64,000 nucleotides of DNA from Chrysomallon squamiferum (GCA_012295275.1 CM022666.1:241001-305000); one strand, 5' to 3'. Positions 23,060 through 37,015 are shown, numbered from the stretch's first letter. A program made the numbers and translations. The notes: generated from the letters alone by a model not told the origin.

Positions 23060-24841
23060 ATAGTTGTAGTAGTAGTAGTAGTAGTTGCAGTAGTAGTAAT
23101 AATAATAATAAACAAATCAGTAAGAGATCAATGTTTAATTTTAAAATCTAAATTATAATTTTTCGCCAGATTTCTCTTTATCTATCTAATCTGTCTCATA
23201 TATATACACACACACACACACATATTTAGCAACAAAGGTAGAGCTGAACGTGAATCCATATCCTGTTAGTGAAGGAATTACAACCAGAATCAAATGCAGT
23301 GTTCTTGATGCAAATAAAATTCAAGAAATATTCAATGTGAAAATAAGGAGGAAGCTGATCAATCAGGACAGTTTTACCGATGTCGCTGTTGCTTACGCTG
23401 GAAAAGATTCTGGTAAAGCTACTCTTATAGACACGGAAATAAAAGGTATAAAATCTGTGACAGGAAAGTGTGACAACAATGACATAGCAGGATCCTTTGT
23501 ACAAATTCTACTGTCACAGATTAGAAAATCTGATTCCGGCATTTACGAGTGTTCTGTCGTTGTTTCTGACTCGAGAGGTTATCAGTCATTTTCTAGTACT
23601 TTCTTTGAGGTCGAAGTTGAAGGTTAGTGAATATATTAGTTTACTTATGTTTAACTACATACGTGCTACAGTTTTGTTGATAATTCCGATATATTTTTGT
23701 GTTTATTAATTTATTTTATTAACTTTTTGTTTGTTTGTAATTACCTTAAATACTGGTTTAAATTTAAGATTCCTTTTTAATTTGCAGATAAATATTTAAC
23801 AGTACAGTCTAGCAACGGTTTGTATATTATTTAATTTTTATTTCCGAATTTTAAATATTTTTTCTTTTTATGACAGTGAAGTAGCATAAATTAGACTGGA
23901 GCAAACGTTTATAGCTTTTTCCCGTGATAGCGACATCAGTACCTCAGTCCAAAAAAGCACAGGCGGATAAGAACCCCCCAGTAGAAATGCAAGGAAGAAC
24001 ACCCCCCTCAAATGAAATATACTAAGGTCCCTGATCTCAGTTTAGTACAATATGATTGTGTATGCATTGATATAAATTCTCTCTTCAAATTGTATCCTTA
24101 ATCTTAATTGTGATTGTTATTTCGTTTTAATTAATTAAGTTGATAATCATTTCATTATTATGCTGATTTTGATACAGATAGGTAGTAAGTATAATTTCAT
24201 AAAGTGGTTGTTCTATCAGGAACTTTTGTCCTACAATAAGTTTCATCTGGGGAGCTTTTGTCCTACCTTGCAAATCTACTGGAGGAAGGGACTTTTATCC
24301 TGGGGTCTTATTTCTTACATTCGTTTTTTCCTCTAAGTGGGATTTAACCTCATTATTTTGTTTGAAACGTGACTCAAATGTAGGATGTATATACATTCTG
24401 AAAGGTGCTCGAATTCGAACATATGTGGTTGAACAAATCTATGTATTAACATCCAAATATTTGAATTTCATTTTAAAAAGCTTATGTCCCAATGCACAGT
24501 AAATATTTCTGCGTTTTATATTTTGCATTTATTATCATTATTAGTATTATTATTAATGTTGTTTTTGTTGTTGTTCTTATTGTCAATACTACTACTACTA
24601 CTATTGTTTTTTCTTGCTAATATATATATTAATATTAGAATTTGAATCAATAAAAATGCGGATGTTTCTATCCAGACGTAAATATTTCTGCGATGAATAT
24701 TTTGCATTTATTAATATTAATATTATTTTTGTTGTTGTTTTTCTTCTTCTTATGACTGTGATTATTATTAATATTATTATTATTATTTTTATTCTTTTGT
24801 TAATATTGCTGTTATTGTTGTTGTACTTATTATTATTATTG

Positions 24842-24895
<54 letters not shown>

Positions 24896-25718
24896 GTATT
24901 ATATAAGTGTTTTTTTTTTTTTTTTTTTTTTTTTTTTGCAGAGGATTCTGTGTCCAGTCTTCCAGTTATCTTGACAGTTCTCGCTGCTATTACTCTTGTT
25001 GTTTTCGTTATATACACAGTGCGAAATAAACGACGTCAAACTAAACGTGATAGTTCCACAAAGAAAAGTATTAATTTTTATTTACATCTGTTTCTTTGAT
25101 CTTAATTGAAATACTACATTTGGTGAATATCAGGGTGTTTGATAGATTACATAGTGGTTAGAATAGTAATAACAGATAGCAGTAATGTGTAGGATATAAT
25201 GTATGCGCTGATTTGTGCATTTCCTTAAATCTAATTTCATTACGATCATTTCTGTCAACGAAAATAATTTGGTATAAACATTGTGAAGGTGGTGGAGTTC
25301 TGATCTTGAGGTCGATGGATGGAAATTGTTTACCTTAATCCATGGAATATGTGAGTCCACTCTGTTGTTTACTATAGAAAATATACGCGTGGCCGTAGTA
25401 TTAAGGTAAACCTTATGGTCAACAGTTTGGTCGTATTAGTAATGATTAAGTTTAGATGGAATTGGTTAAAAGAAGCTATGAACAATGCAAATGTCAACAT
25501 AATGATTCGGTTTCTTTTCCTGTGATAATAATTTTAATTATACAAGATGCAAACTCGCTACGATGCTTTTGCAAGTTTCAAAGTCGAAAGAATCCAGTCT
25601 GATGAGTCATATTTTAATGTTGGAGTTAATTACTTTTCTTACTGCTATAAATGTATTGTTCACTGGTTTCTTTACTACTATTGCTATTGTTATTTTTTCA
25701 CATTATTATTGTTATTTA

Positions 25719-25761
<43 letters not shown>

Positions 25762-25786
25762 ATTGTTCTTATTATTATTAATATTG

Positions 25787-25826
<40 letters not shown>

Positions 25827-26174
25827 CAGCTTTCAGTTAAATAGAATTACTACATGACTTATTTATTGATTTGATAAAAAGCGCTAATTTTAAAATTATG
25901 TATATGATTTCAAAGTGAGAAGAAGTATTTTGTGTACACCACATGGGTAACAAATGTTGATGGTGGAGTTCGAATATGTTACCTTATGTTGACTTCTTTC
26001 TCTAGCCTCTATGGTGGACTGGTCAGTCACCTATTTATTTATACACTATTGTCCACGGTGCAGTGGTCAGTTACGTATTTATTATACACTAATAATTTTG
26101 TTGTCGCTGCTGTTGTTGTTATTGTATTTCTTATGTGTTTTTCTTTTCTTTCAGGTGATGCTGAGACGACATAA
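15543..26174 (+). CDS. Gene 2: five-Ig-domain single-pass membrane receptor
   Basis: Predicted spliced product of 771 residues, all frames open. Exons: 15543-15588, 17028-17420, 17622-17651, 19036-19434, 20216-20245, 20647-21033, 21510-21539, 21867-22265, 22742-22774, 23230-23622, 23788-23817, 24942-25067 and 26155-26174. Exon lengths equal those of gene 1 except a signal-peptide exon one codon shorter. The gene is a mosaic: its Ig1 and hinge 1 match gene 3 (extra VCVVY cysteine, NAVFPKSIIRG), while its Ig2 exon and upstream flank match gene 4. A duplicated stump of the Ig2 acceptor region lies in the intron at 18664-18751. It differs from gene 1 mainly in the Ig1 F-G loop and in the Ig3 and Ig5 loops. 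Confidence 0.82.
15770..15950. repeat. (TAC)n and (TTA)n compound microsatellites
   Basis: (CTA)n from about 15771 to 15829 runs into (TTA)n to about 15858. A second, shorter pair follows to 15952. Confidence 0.92.
16375..16682. repeat. (GTT)n, (TTA)n and (GA)n cluster, gene 2 intron 1
   Basis: (TTG)n 16376-16424, (ATT)n/(GTT)n 16528-16571 and (GA)n 16604-16682, with the ATTAAGGCAATTTG motif of the GA-bearing repeat family between them at 16509. Confidence 0.93.
17028..17420 (+). CDS. Gene 2 Ig1 domain exon
   Basis: 393 nt, phase 1-1. Core Cys in RCDIED and GQYEC; an added Cys in TTVCVVYTQW, shared only with gene 3. F-G loop SMMYKRPDYNVIIDR is unique to this gene. Confidence 0.92.
17622..17651 (+). 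CDS. Gene 2 hinge 1 mini-exon
   Basis: 30 nt, reads NAVFPKSIIRG with split codons; GTTTGT donor followed by a short (TA)n in place of the (CT)n tract. Confidence 0.78.
18664..18751 (+). pseudogene. Duplicated stump of the Ig2 acceptor region
   Basis: About 88 nt match the 3' part of the intron and the first codons of Ig2 (TTAG then VVSEE), closest to gene 3, but break off into unrelated intron sequence. The true Ig2 exon of this gene starts 298 nt later. The AG at 18736-18737 is a possible decoy splice acceptor. Confidence 0.7.
19036..19434 (+). CDS. Gene 2 Ig2 domain exon
   Basis: 399 nt, TTTTAG acceptor, GTAAGC donor. Reads VVSDEVKLTL at the start. Cysteines in IRCEPG, GLCDGK and YICYIE. 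Nearly identical to gene 4, including the upstream intron. Confidence 0.92.
20216..20245 (+). CDS. Gene 2 hinge 2 mini-exon
   Basis: 30 nt, AACAG acceptor, GTATTT donor. Reads PFSRPTPEVQ. Confidence 0.78.
20647..21033 (+). CDS. Gene 2 Ig3 domain exon
   Basis: 387 nt. Distinct B-C region (KIARILAVQYLEHLTLKQKL); KCYCHY double cysteine kept. The last codon is split before a GTAAGA donor. Confidence 0.92.
21067..21312. repeat. T-run, (TAA)n and (GAA)n in gene 2 intron
   Basis: T homopolymer 21070-21096, (TAA)n in several blocks 21186-21279, then (GAA)n to about 21308. The same place is (TAA)n in gene 3 and mixed (AAG)n/(GGA)n in gene 4. Confidence 0.93.
21510..21539 (+). CDS. Gene 2 hinge 3 mini-exon
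   Basis: 30 nt, identical to the gene 1 exon (SSSKQPTAPQ). Confidence 0.76.
21867..22265 (+). CDS. Gene 2 Ig4 domain exon
   Basis: 399 nt, acceptor TGTTTAG directly after a (TTA)n tract. The donor is GTGCGT rather than the GTATGT of genes 1, 3 and 4. Small changes only: AKENENGG, MDMSG, ISAELVQ. Confidence 0.93.
22742..22774 (+). CDS. Gene 2 hinge 4 mini-exon
   Basis: 33 nt, identical in sequence to gene 1 (KIGKPLAKPHT). Confidence 0.76.
22962..23108. repeat. Compound (TAA)n-(GTA)n microsatellite, gene 2
   Basis: (TAA)n then (GTA)n with AGTTGTAGT interruptions. Gene 4 has almost no repeat here. Confidence 0.93.
23230..23622 (+). CDS. Gene 2 Ig5 domain exon
   Basis: 393 nt, TTTAG acceptor, GTTAGT donor. 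The loop after the last Cys (SVVVSDSRGYQSFSST) differs from the acidic gene 1 and gene 4 loops. Confidence 0.92.
23788..23817 (+). CDS. Gene 2 hinge 5 mini-exon
   Basis: 30 nt, same sequence as gene 1 (DKYLTVQSSN). Confidence 0.75.
23818..24941. other. Gene 2 intron before the transmembrane exon
   Basis: Non-coding. Conserved block at about 23917-24045, degenerate GGGACTTTTATCC repeats near 24290, (TTA)n 24825-24900 and a T-run 24911-24937 abutting the acceptor. Confidence 0.7.
24942..25099 (+). CDS. Gene 2 transmembrane and tail exon
   Basis: Differs from gene 1 by D to E at the first residue and I to V in the linker (SSLPVILTV). The helix and basic tail are otherwise identical. Weak donor after 25067; the alternative TGA is at 25097-25099. 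The acceptor is GCAG after a pure T-run. Confidence 0.87.
26155..26174 (+). CDS. Gene 2 candidate last exon (DAETT tail)
   Basis: TTTCTTTCAG acceptor, then the same 20 nt as gene 1, ending in TAA at 26172-26174. Confidence 0.5.
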
Positions 26175-26561
26175 GCTGTAATTATATTATTACTTTGTTA
26201 TTTTTATTAGAGCTTACAGTGTGCACTTGTCGATAAAACAAATCCTATCTCTATAATGTACTCAAACGCTATTGTTACAATTAAATCATTTAATATATAT
26301 GTGAGACAATATGTTGTAATTCGTTATAAACTGACGTTATAAAATGTATTTGATAGGAATACATTTATTTTACTTTTCTATTCTAAGGTCACGTTAAGCA
26401 GTGTGTGTTGTTATATTAACTTTATCATTTGAGTGTGCCTGCAAGCGACAGGTATAATATGTCAGTCTTTCAAGGTTTCTAAAGTTTACTCATTTCGTTT
26501 CTCTTTAGGTAGAAAAACACAGATAAAGGTACTTACTCGATATGTGGCTGATGTTGCCTCC

Positions 26562-26600
<39 letters not shown>

Positions 26601-28620
26601 TATTCTTATTGTTGTTCTTGTTATTATTTGCTTTTAATTATGTTTTTATTACTATTGCTATTATTACTGTGATTGTTGTTGTTGTTGTTTTTCTTATTAT
26701 TACTGCTATTATTGCTGTTGCTGATTATTATTATTATCATAATAATTATTATTGGTGTTCTTGTTCTATTGTTCTTATTATTATTACTGTTATTTTATTT
26801 TTCCCCTGAATCTCATGAACGAAATCGGTGAATGTATACAAATTTCTTTGTTTTCATTGCTGTTAAATCAGTTATTGTTATGATTATTACTACTATTAAT
26901 ACAGAAAATTTGATTAAAAAAAAAAAATAAATAAATAAATAAATATATAATATAAATAGATAAATAAAAACAAAGAAAGAAAAAAGAGATAGAAGTAGAG
27001 GGGAAAAGAAAAAAGAAAGAAAAAAGAGAATTCATGAAATGACTAGAAATAGAAAATTTAATGGTTAAGGCTGATTATTCTATTTATTTTTTCGTTTTTC
27101 TTTTTTGCTTTTAATAATACTATTGACATAATGAAAATTGTAGGCGACTGGAAAAGTTCTGTACTAGTAAAGAACATTTAACTTTGTTGGGTTTTTTGTC
27201 TTTGTTTTTTTTTCTTCTAGTTCTTTTTTTTTTTTTTTTTTTTTTTGGTTTCTTTTAACTTTTCAATGTCTAACATTTTGCAGAAAAGTAAACTTTATCT
27301 AGCTGTTTAGTACACTGTGACTCAAAGATACCAGGAAGAAAATATCTTCGAGAAAGAGATTGCTGCTAAAAAGAACTGACAGTTTCAACTTTGGTTTTCT
27401 ACAGTTAAATGAAAATCAGTCTTTATGAAATATGCTGACAAAGTGCTTTGTTTTGCTCTTTCGGAGATAGTAATTTTTATTTCTTTTTAACTTTTAGTTT
27501 CCTAGAAATAATGAAAATGAGATTTTTGTAATTAAAACTAACCCTTCAGAAGAATTTTTTAAAGAATACACCTTAATTAAACGTAATCAAGACAAAAATT
27601 GACCTCAATAAGAAGTGTAAAATTCGTTTACATTGTGTTGTTATAAATGTCTTTGGTTTCATTGTTTTCTTCTTAAATTGGGATATGTAATAATAAAACA
27701 GTATTTCATAGTGCTGTCATCTGTAGTTTCCTTTGGCGAGGTAATTCATTTCATTAAGTACTGGAAATATACTTTAATTTTGCTATACTGTAATTTTGCT
27801 TATGTAAGTTTGTTTGGCACAATGTATCACATGAATAGGCATGAGAGATATCGCTGCAAAGTGCTTTTATTACTCTGTTCATTAATGTGTTATAAGTGTA
27901 TGTTCTTGAATATAAGTTGTTCAGAAAAATATTTTATTAATACAACCCAGATATAACGTTTAACTGCCCACTGAACAGCTGGATGTTTGTATTTCATTGT
28001 ACTTACGCAATAACACAGATTGTTCATCAAGAATCAGTTTGTTTTCTCTTCTACAGCTCACAGATATGCCTGAGATTCATTTTGGTTTTTTTCTTAGGTT
28101 CCATTTTTTTTCAGCATTGAGTTACAATGTTAGTCGTAGTAATATTATTAATAATCAAAATCAGCTGTTGAGTACCCAAAGCACTTTTCAATGAGAGAAT
28201 GTTAAAAACAAATGGACAAAAATTTGATGGATGATGAATTATGATGTAATAGTTTTTAAAAATGCTACATGTAATGTTTGGTAAATGGAATTTATCATGA
28301 CGCCTCTAATCAAACAATCACAAATACGACAGTTTTTATATACTTCTGATGTTACTAAAAGCAGATCTCAGTTCAGTTATGTTATATTACAGAAGCATTC
28401 TTACTGGAACGAAATACAGAACCATTAAAGATAGATGTTACATTAATTAGTAGACTAAGCAACAATCGTAAGATTGGTGAGTTCATTTTGATGCAGCTGA
28501 TTTCAAGTGATCGAGTAGGGTGGGGTAAAACGGCAGGTTGGGATCAAACGCGTACCTTTCTCTATTTTAGTATATTTTGTAAAGATCTGTGACGCTGTCG
28601 ATGTTTTGTAATTTAATTTA

Positions 28621-28966
<346 letters not shown>

Positions 28967-30158
28967 CGCTATTTGTTTGTTCCATGAATTTTTATGTTAT
29001 TCATTAAGGCAAATCTGAAAATAAATTGTTATTCTTAATATTATTATTATTATTGATGTTGCTGCTGCTGGATAAACCCAAATGTTGATCAAAATCCATC
29101 ACATTACCCCAAATGTGTATCTATGTTTTTCGTTTTACCAAATTCCAATCGGTTACTCTTATTTTATTGGTATTGGGGAAAATGATCTTTGTTCCATGAA
29201 AATGTGTCGGTTGATGAACATGTTTAAAATAAATTAATAATAGTGACGAATAGTTTGAACTAGCATAAAAAATATTGCAATAAAGACACCAAAGAGGTGA
29301 CTGAATATGGACAGTTTTCTAAATACTAATGAATAAAGAAGAAGGTTAATTTTAGATCGCAACAACAGTTGAGAAATTGAAGTCTTCTGACAGTATATTT
29401 TGGAGTATCAGAAATAAATAAACTAGTCAAAACCTTCACAGATTTTATGCGGTCAAATCGAGATTTTTGAAAACCTGTTCATTTTGTTTAGAAATAATAA
29501 TCTTCAAACAGAATTCGGGAGGTCCTAGCTGCGGAGAATCGACTTGATCTGTCGCTTTGTGACTCGCGAGTGAATAACCACAACTTAATGCGTCGTCCGA
29601 CAGAAAATACCACGGTGACATCTCTCCGATCTAGCGGTGATTGTGTAGTTTCTTTCGGCTACAATTCTACTGCGTTTTTTTAAATATGAAATAATACTCC
29701 TGTGATATATTTCTGAAATGAGTCTGTTGCTTGAAAATAGTCAAGTCACTTTACATATTTTTGTGTGTTTTTTTTGCATCGAGGTTTTCTAGATTCGACA
29801 GATTATTGAAGCTAAGATATTGCTTTTCTGCATGGTCAGGTCTGTTTGCAGGAAAATTACTCGTAGAGTTAACACCAAAAGCGTACAAAGTAATGTATGA
29901 ACAGGATTTGCTATACGTTTGTAGAAACATAACCACAAAGCACTTCTGATTGAAATTAAATGGGTTTTTTGTTGTTGTTTTCTTCACAGTACTCGGTATC
30001 ATTCGAGCAAGAAACACAAAGACAAGACTTCAGGCTTTCTATTCATGCAGATTTTATTCAGATAGTTCCTGAATAGAGTATAAATCAACCACTCAATTTC
30101 AGCATGGCGAACCACAAATACAGGACTTTTTTTAGTACCTACGCTATAGCTTCAAAAA

Positions 30159-30250
30159 TATAAACTTCTCAAGACACAGGGTGGGAGTATACTTTTAGGT
30201 CATGTGAAACCCACGATCTAAATTAATGTGTGACGTGACATCAACGTCAC
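30159..30250 (+). promoter_or_regulatory. Gene 3 promoter-proximal region, TATA-like and CRE-like
   Basis: TATAAA at 30159-30164 and TGACGTGACATCAACGTCAC at 30231-30250, the same facing half-sites as gene 2. ATG at 30299. Confidence 0.4.
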
Positions 30251-30298
30251 AGATATTTCAAAAGACAGGGTAAATATTCGGGATCGACACATTTCATC

Positions 30299-30344
30299 AT
30301 GTCATACCGGATTTTTTTATTATGTTTTGCAGTTTGGCCAGTAG
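30299..30344 (+). CDS. Gene 3 signal-peptide exon
   Basis: 46 nt, MSYRIFLLCFAVWPV (D3Y relative to genes 2 and 5), GTAAGT donor. Confidence 0.78.
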
Positions 30345-30373
30345 GTAAGTGAACTGTTAGATCAGTTTGATAA

Positions 30374-30412
<39 letters not shown>

Positions 30413-32031
30413 TGTAGAACAAATAAATATATTAATGAAATAAACACTGAAGCAAATGCTGACGTTTTGTACAAAATTAATTCCTAAATTTACCTTTTCA
30501 AGCAAATGAATAGATGCAAATAACATGTAAATGAATTAAATGAAAACCAATAAATAATAATAATTTTAGCAAAGTATTTATACTGTAACTTAGCCAGTTA
30601 TAAAATGTGGAATTAAAAGAAATAATAATTAAAGAAAAAGAAATTCTACGCCTGTCTATATAAGCAGCAATTATTAATGTTCAACTTTGTTTAGAAACCG
30701 ATGTTAAAAGTAAAACACGATCCAGGAATCAGACATGGCGCGTCTAAGCAAGCAATAACAAATACGCGGGGTTTTAATATACTTTTGGTGCTACTAAAAA
30801 CAGCCAGTCATTTTACGAAATCCGCAAATATGATGTGACAACATATGCGTATCGATATTTTTCAGTCTTTTATTCTTAAAGGATAAGACTTCTCTTTCCA
30901 GAAAAAACTACTGTTTCTGTAAATTTCTCAAATCAGTTAGAAAAGAATTTTAAATATCATGCACAATACTAGTTAATACAAGTGATGATAATGATGATGA
31001 TGATGATGATGATGATGATAATAATAATAATAATGATAATAATAATAAGAATAAGATGAAGGAAAGGAAGACTGATAATTATGTATGACTAAGCATCTGT
31101 GTGAATTAATAAAATAAGAAAAAAGAAGAGCAACAAGAAAAATGAGAGAAATGAATGATGTGCATTATTATTTCTTTTTTCTTCATATTTATTTATTTAT
31201 TTATTTTTATTTATTTATTTATTTTATTTATTTATTTCTCAACAGTTAAAGGACTGATGATGACTGTAAGACCAAATCCTATTTATGAAGGCGATTCTAT
31301 GACAATTAGATGTGATATTGAAGATTTCAACAACATCGATAAGATCTTCGCCTTGACAATAACAAGAAAACCTCTCCGTGCTCAAAATTATACCAGTGTG
31401 TGCGTTGTATACACACAATGGCGCAATAATAGAGCGTTTCTCACTGATGAATCATTAAGATCAGTAACAACAGTAACAGGAAAAATTGACGACGTGAACA
31501 AAGAAGAAAGTTTTTTGCAAGTAGTACTGACACCTGTGACTAGCGATCTTATAGGACAATACCGATGCTTGAATTTGTATAGAGATTCAGCCGTTCACAT
31601 GATATTTGGAAGAGTTTACATGAAAATTAATGTTCTGAGTAAGTGAACAGATTAATATAGCACTTGTTATTAGATTGTCAGGAAATATTTGTTGAGAAAA
31701 AAGATAGACACAAAAAGTTCTTACAGAAAGAAATGAATATATATATAATTTTTTGGATCTTCTTATTTATATACCATGTATGTAGTAGATAGTAGGATCA
31801 TGGCCGTTAATAACCATCAATAAAAATAAAATTAAAGTATAGCATGTTGATACCGTGATTCCTAGTAAAATTAAAACTCTAAAAGGACTGAATTTACACA
31901 TATTTGGTATAAAAACGTTTTCATTTTATTCAAATAAAACACAAATGGATTTTTGTTTACAATATATGATTTGTTTTAAATTTTCAGATGCCGTGTTTCC
32001 AAAGTCTATAATTCGAGGTTTGTATAATTTA

Positions 32032-32072
<41 letters not shown>

Positions 32073-33706
32073 GATAAATTGAGGCGCGGAAAGAGAGAAA
32101 GAAATATATATTTCCTTTTTCTTTTCCTTCTTTTTCTATTTCTTTCTCTGTTTCCGAGCCATTATCTCTCCTTTTTTTTAAATGTTAAAATCTATTTCTC
32201 TCTTACAGTTTTTTGTTTTCTTCTAACTAAAATGAAGCTAGAATATACCTATTCTCATTTAGTGAACATCTAACTGTTGGTCAGAAGTTGCTTTTCAAAC
32301 CTTCACGACAAACTGTAAAATATACAACTTTAAGCATATATTTTAAATAAATATACCTATTCACCTTTTCTAAATCACTCAAGGAAATGTGTAGTGATTA
32401 CTTTGAATGTGTTAATGAATGTCTCGTGTCAAACTATATGTGATAAATACCGTCATCAGTGGGAAACAAAATCGCTGAGAAACGTAACAGTTTCAGATTT
32501 TAACAGTACTGAAAAAATTATTAGAAAAGTTAAACACTTCAACATTTGTTTCCTTAAATATGCACCATTCAGTGCACACGAACTGTGACACAGAGGTACT
32601 TCTGAAAAATGTTACACTCCTCGAGACATGCAAGATAGGTGGTAGAATAATTAGATTGTGGGATGCCTGGCCACTTCAGTGCTCTGTTTTAATGATAACA
32701 TGTATTTCTGTTAATTTTAAAGCCACATACACAAATTTGGTATATATGTTATCAGGATTACAATATTAGTATACTTCCATATTAAAAGTAAGTTTGAACA
32801 AACGGAGAACTAACAATATAATTACCTATGTCCATCTGAATTATTCTGTTGCTCAGTGGAAACACGTTCTCCTCTGTGATTCTAACAGTCTGCCCTAAGA
32901 CCTCTCTAATGTCTGCTATTTTCAAACAGACTAAAAAGGAGAGAGATTTTGTGTTTAGTAAGGAAACATACAGGCTATCATTTCAACTAAACACAAAGAC
33001 TTTCAATAAACAAGTGTCTAACAAATGTGATACATAACTTAGAAATTGAAAATCTAATATTATAGCCAATTTGAGATAAACGATTTTGAAATATTTTATC
33101 TCTACTTGCTTAGTTGTATCCGAAGAAGTAAAACTGACATTAGATTCGAACCCTGCTTACGAAAGGACTCCTCTAGTAATCAGATGTGAACCTGGTACCT
33201 CCGAAGAAGTTGAGGATGTAAGGTCTCTAGTCATAAAAAGAAAATTTCCCGACAATTTTGAACCAATCACTTTAGCTAGTGCTGCGACCAAGAAGGAAAT
33301 GGGTAAAGCCAATATCGAAGACACAGCTTTAGAGCAAATAGCAACTGTTTCAGGATTGTGTGATGGGAGAAACGTAACGAATTCTTATATTGAGCTTATA
33401 CTGCCGGTCATGACTAGCAATGATTCAGCAGAGTACATTTGCCACATTCAATATGAAAACCCAGATGAAGATATTCTTGATTCTAAGGTTTCTAGGAAAA
33501 TCACTGTTGCACGTAAGTAATGAAGTCAGTTTAACCTGATGACTCTCAGTGATACACAGACTGTTTTGTTTTTCTTATGAAACTAAATATTTATAATTTT
33601 GAAAATTTTAGTGAGTAAAATGTTTAAGGTTTGTTTATAAAATATTTTTTTCTTTACAATGTGAAAACTTTACTTTCTTTTCTTTTTTCTATTGTTTTTG
33701 TTATTA

Positions 33707-33747
<41 letters not shown>

Positions 33748-33764
33748 TGTTGTTGTTGTTGTTG

Positions 33765-33798
<34 letters not shown>

Positions 33799-35311
33799 AT
33801 TTTATTTATTTATTTATTTATTTTTTTTTTTCTCATCAAGCTTACATTTCGAATAATTTAATTGCACATCTAAACAATTTCAGGTATTTACATTTATCCC
33901 AATCAACTGTTTAAACATTCACTATAGAAAATTATACACGGAGCAAGCTTCAGTGACCGATCTTTTCTAGAAAGAAATTAAAATAAAAATGTTAACGAAA
34001 TTCTTACTTACTCAGAACTTTGAATATCAATCCGGTTTTTTTTACCTATTCATTGTTTGAACAGTAATATGAGTTGTATTTACTGTTTACTCACAAATGT
34101 CATACTGCAAATGGATGAAACTAGCATACAGAATATGTTCAGCGAGTTTGGTATCTCATAACAATTAAGTAAAAGCTGAATCTTTGATATCTAATAATTG
34201 TTCATTATAAAAGATGGTGGCGTGACTTTGATGAAATGCGATCTTCTGTTCAGAAAATATTTCAGCTGCTCTCTTTACTCATTTGTGTTCTGTGTGAACA
34301 TTCATTTATAACCAGTAAAATCGTTTTAGATAATAGAATGTGACGATGATAAACCAAAGTTTATAATTTTCTCTGTTCTCTTTTACAGCATTATCAGACC
34401 AACACCGAAAGTTCAAGGTATTTTGTATAATTATATGTAATATTTTATAGAACCTTGGTAATTAAATGCAAAGAAGTTTATTAACAACTGAATGTTCTTT
34501 TCAATAAAATGTATTTTAGAATATTCCAGCCTGAAGATTTCAAATATTCAGTTACGTAGCTTAAAACAAACACAATCTGCATCATTATGCACACAAAAAG
34601 ATTTTAAAAAGGAGAAAGAATTAAAAAAAGAAATCAAAACAAATGATATATATAATATATTTTAAATTTAAAATAAAATATTTTTATAAACAATTGTTTT
34701 TCCTCAGTTACTATTGGTATTGTCTGTATGTATGTATGCATGTGTGAGTGCTTGTGTACACATACGGACACGCACACGCACTCACACTCGCACTCATATA
34801 TCGTATGTTTTTAGCTGTGACCGATGTACTGTACATGAAAATACTTCCACATACTGTGTATGAAGGAACTCGTGTGACAATCACATGCAAAATTGCCAGA
34901 ATCGTTGCAGTTCAAAATCTCGAGGATTTTATTCTAAAGCGAAAATTGTTAAATAAAGAGGAAACAACAATAGCTTATGCTTCGACAGTAAAGAACAATG
35001 GCAAAGCCAGCTCGATAGGAAATAATGTACGAAAAGTGACAGGAAAGTGTGAGGACAGTGACAAAAAGGGATCTTTCCTTCAGATTGAACTGCTACCAAT
35101 GAAGATCTCTGATTCAGCACAGTACAAATGTTACTGTCATTATGTGAATGTTTCTGGGCAGCATACGACTTCTGTAATTTATGCAGATGTCACAGTCCAG
35201 AGTAAGTAAATCACATTCTTTTCTTTTTTTCTCAAATGTGAATTCATGAAAAGTATAGAAAGTAGAAACGAAAAATAATTATAATAATGAAAACTGTAAA
35301 TAATAAATAGA

Positions 35312-35369
<58 letters not shown>

Positions 35370-35926
35370 GACGACGACGAAGAAGAAAAAGACAGAATAA
35401 AACATAAAAACGTTGAAATGTGAATAAAACAGGGACGAGCTGCTTTTCAAATGTATTATTATTATTATTATTATTATTATCATTATTATTATTATTAGTA
35501 GTAGTATTATTATGAGTGCCGTAATATATTAATATCAATATGTCTTAAAAATAAATTATTATTTTGTAAATTACCTAGACATTTATGTCTTTTAGATCGT
35601 AATGTTTGTTTTAGCTCTCCGTTTCAAATACATTGTTTTCTTTCATTACTTTTCAGGTTCTTCAAAACAACCTACTGCACCTCAAGGTTTTGTATAATTT
35701 TATTTCGTGTCAAGAATTGTATTACGTTATTCTTTTTGTATTATGTTATTTGTTATTCTTACGTCAGAAGAAACAATATACCTTTATGTAATGATATCTT
35801 CTGAAATTCATTACCAGTCTTCAAAACTAATATTCACTGAGAAATAATATTTAATTTCACAGTTACTCATTTACTCTATATTATTGTAAGTCATTATCAC
35901 CAGCATCACCATCGTCATTATTATTA

Positions 35927-35976
<50 letters not shown>

Positions 35977-37015
35977 TTGTTTAGTTATTGTTGAGAAAGC
36001 AAGGTTGACAGTATATCCAAATCCTGTCTATGAAGGCGTACCTATGACAGTTACATGCAGTGTTGGTAACATCACCCAGGTCGAAAGATTAGATATGATT
36101 GGATTAAAGAGAAAACTTGTCAGTGAAGCACAACCAATCCTTATCACTAGAGCTAAAGGAAACGAAAATGGTGGTAAAGCCAGATTGGAAGAGTCAAGTT
36201 TAAAATCAACCTCAACAGTGAGAGGAAAATGTGACAACAATGACAAAACTGGATCTTTCGTGGAAATTGATATGTGGACAATGAATTTGTCTGGTATAAT
36301 AAAATACATATGTTTCATCAATTACACTGATATATCCGGGGAAATTATTCAGTACGAAACTTCATCCTACATCACAGTTCTCAGTATGTAAATATTTAAT
36401 TTACCGTAATTACATGGGTTGTGGTAATATAAGACATTGATTTCGTTGGACTTAACACACAATGTACATTTAGATAATTAGATATTCAATTCTTTTTTCA
36501 AAGTGAGTCTTAACGTTATATGTTTTTCTTCAGTCAATAGAAAAATAAATAAAAAAGAAATCATTGTGTGAAAAAAACAATTCAAACTTCCACTTGAATT
36601 TTTCTATTTGAAACACCTTTCATCTATTTGACACTAGGTGTCCTGTACTATAACAATAACATTTTCTCCAAGTCGTTCGTTCATATCAACTAAAATCCAA
36701 TGTGTTATTAATTATACCTGTTTTGAATTGTATTTCTGTTTATAGTCTTTGAAGATAAATATAATTATATATATACATATTGTTTCTTTCCAGAGATTGG
36801 AAAACCGTTCGCTAAACCACATAGACGTATGTATTTCATTTAAATTAACTTATAGTTTATATGTCTGTAATAATTTTTTTTTAGTAAATTTATCTCTCAT
36901 AATCTACAAACTTTATTTCCAACAATAGTTGGTGAGTTATTAAGCAGTTTATATTGAATCCACTGTAATGTTTTCTTTCCTTATATTCAATATTTGTAAA
37001 AAATATATTAATTGC

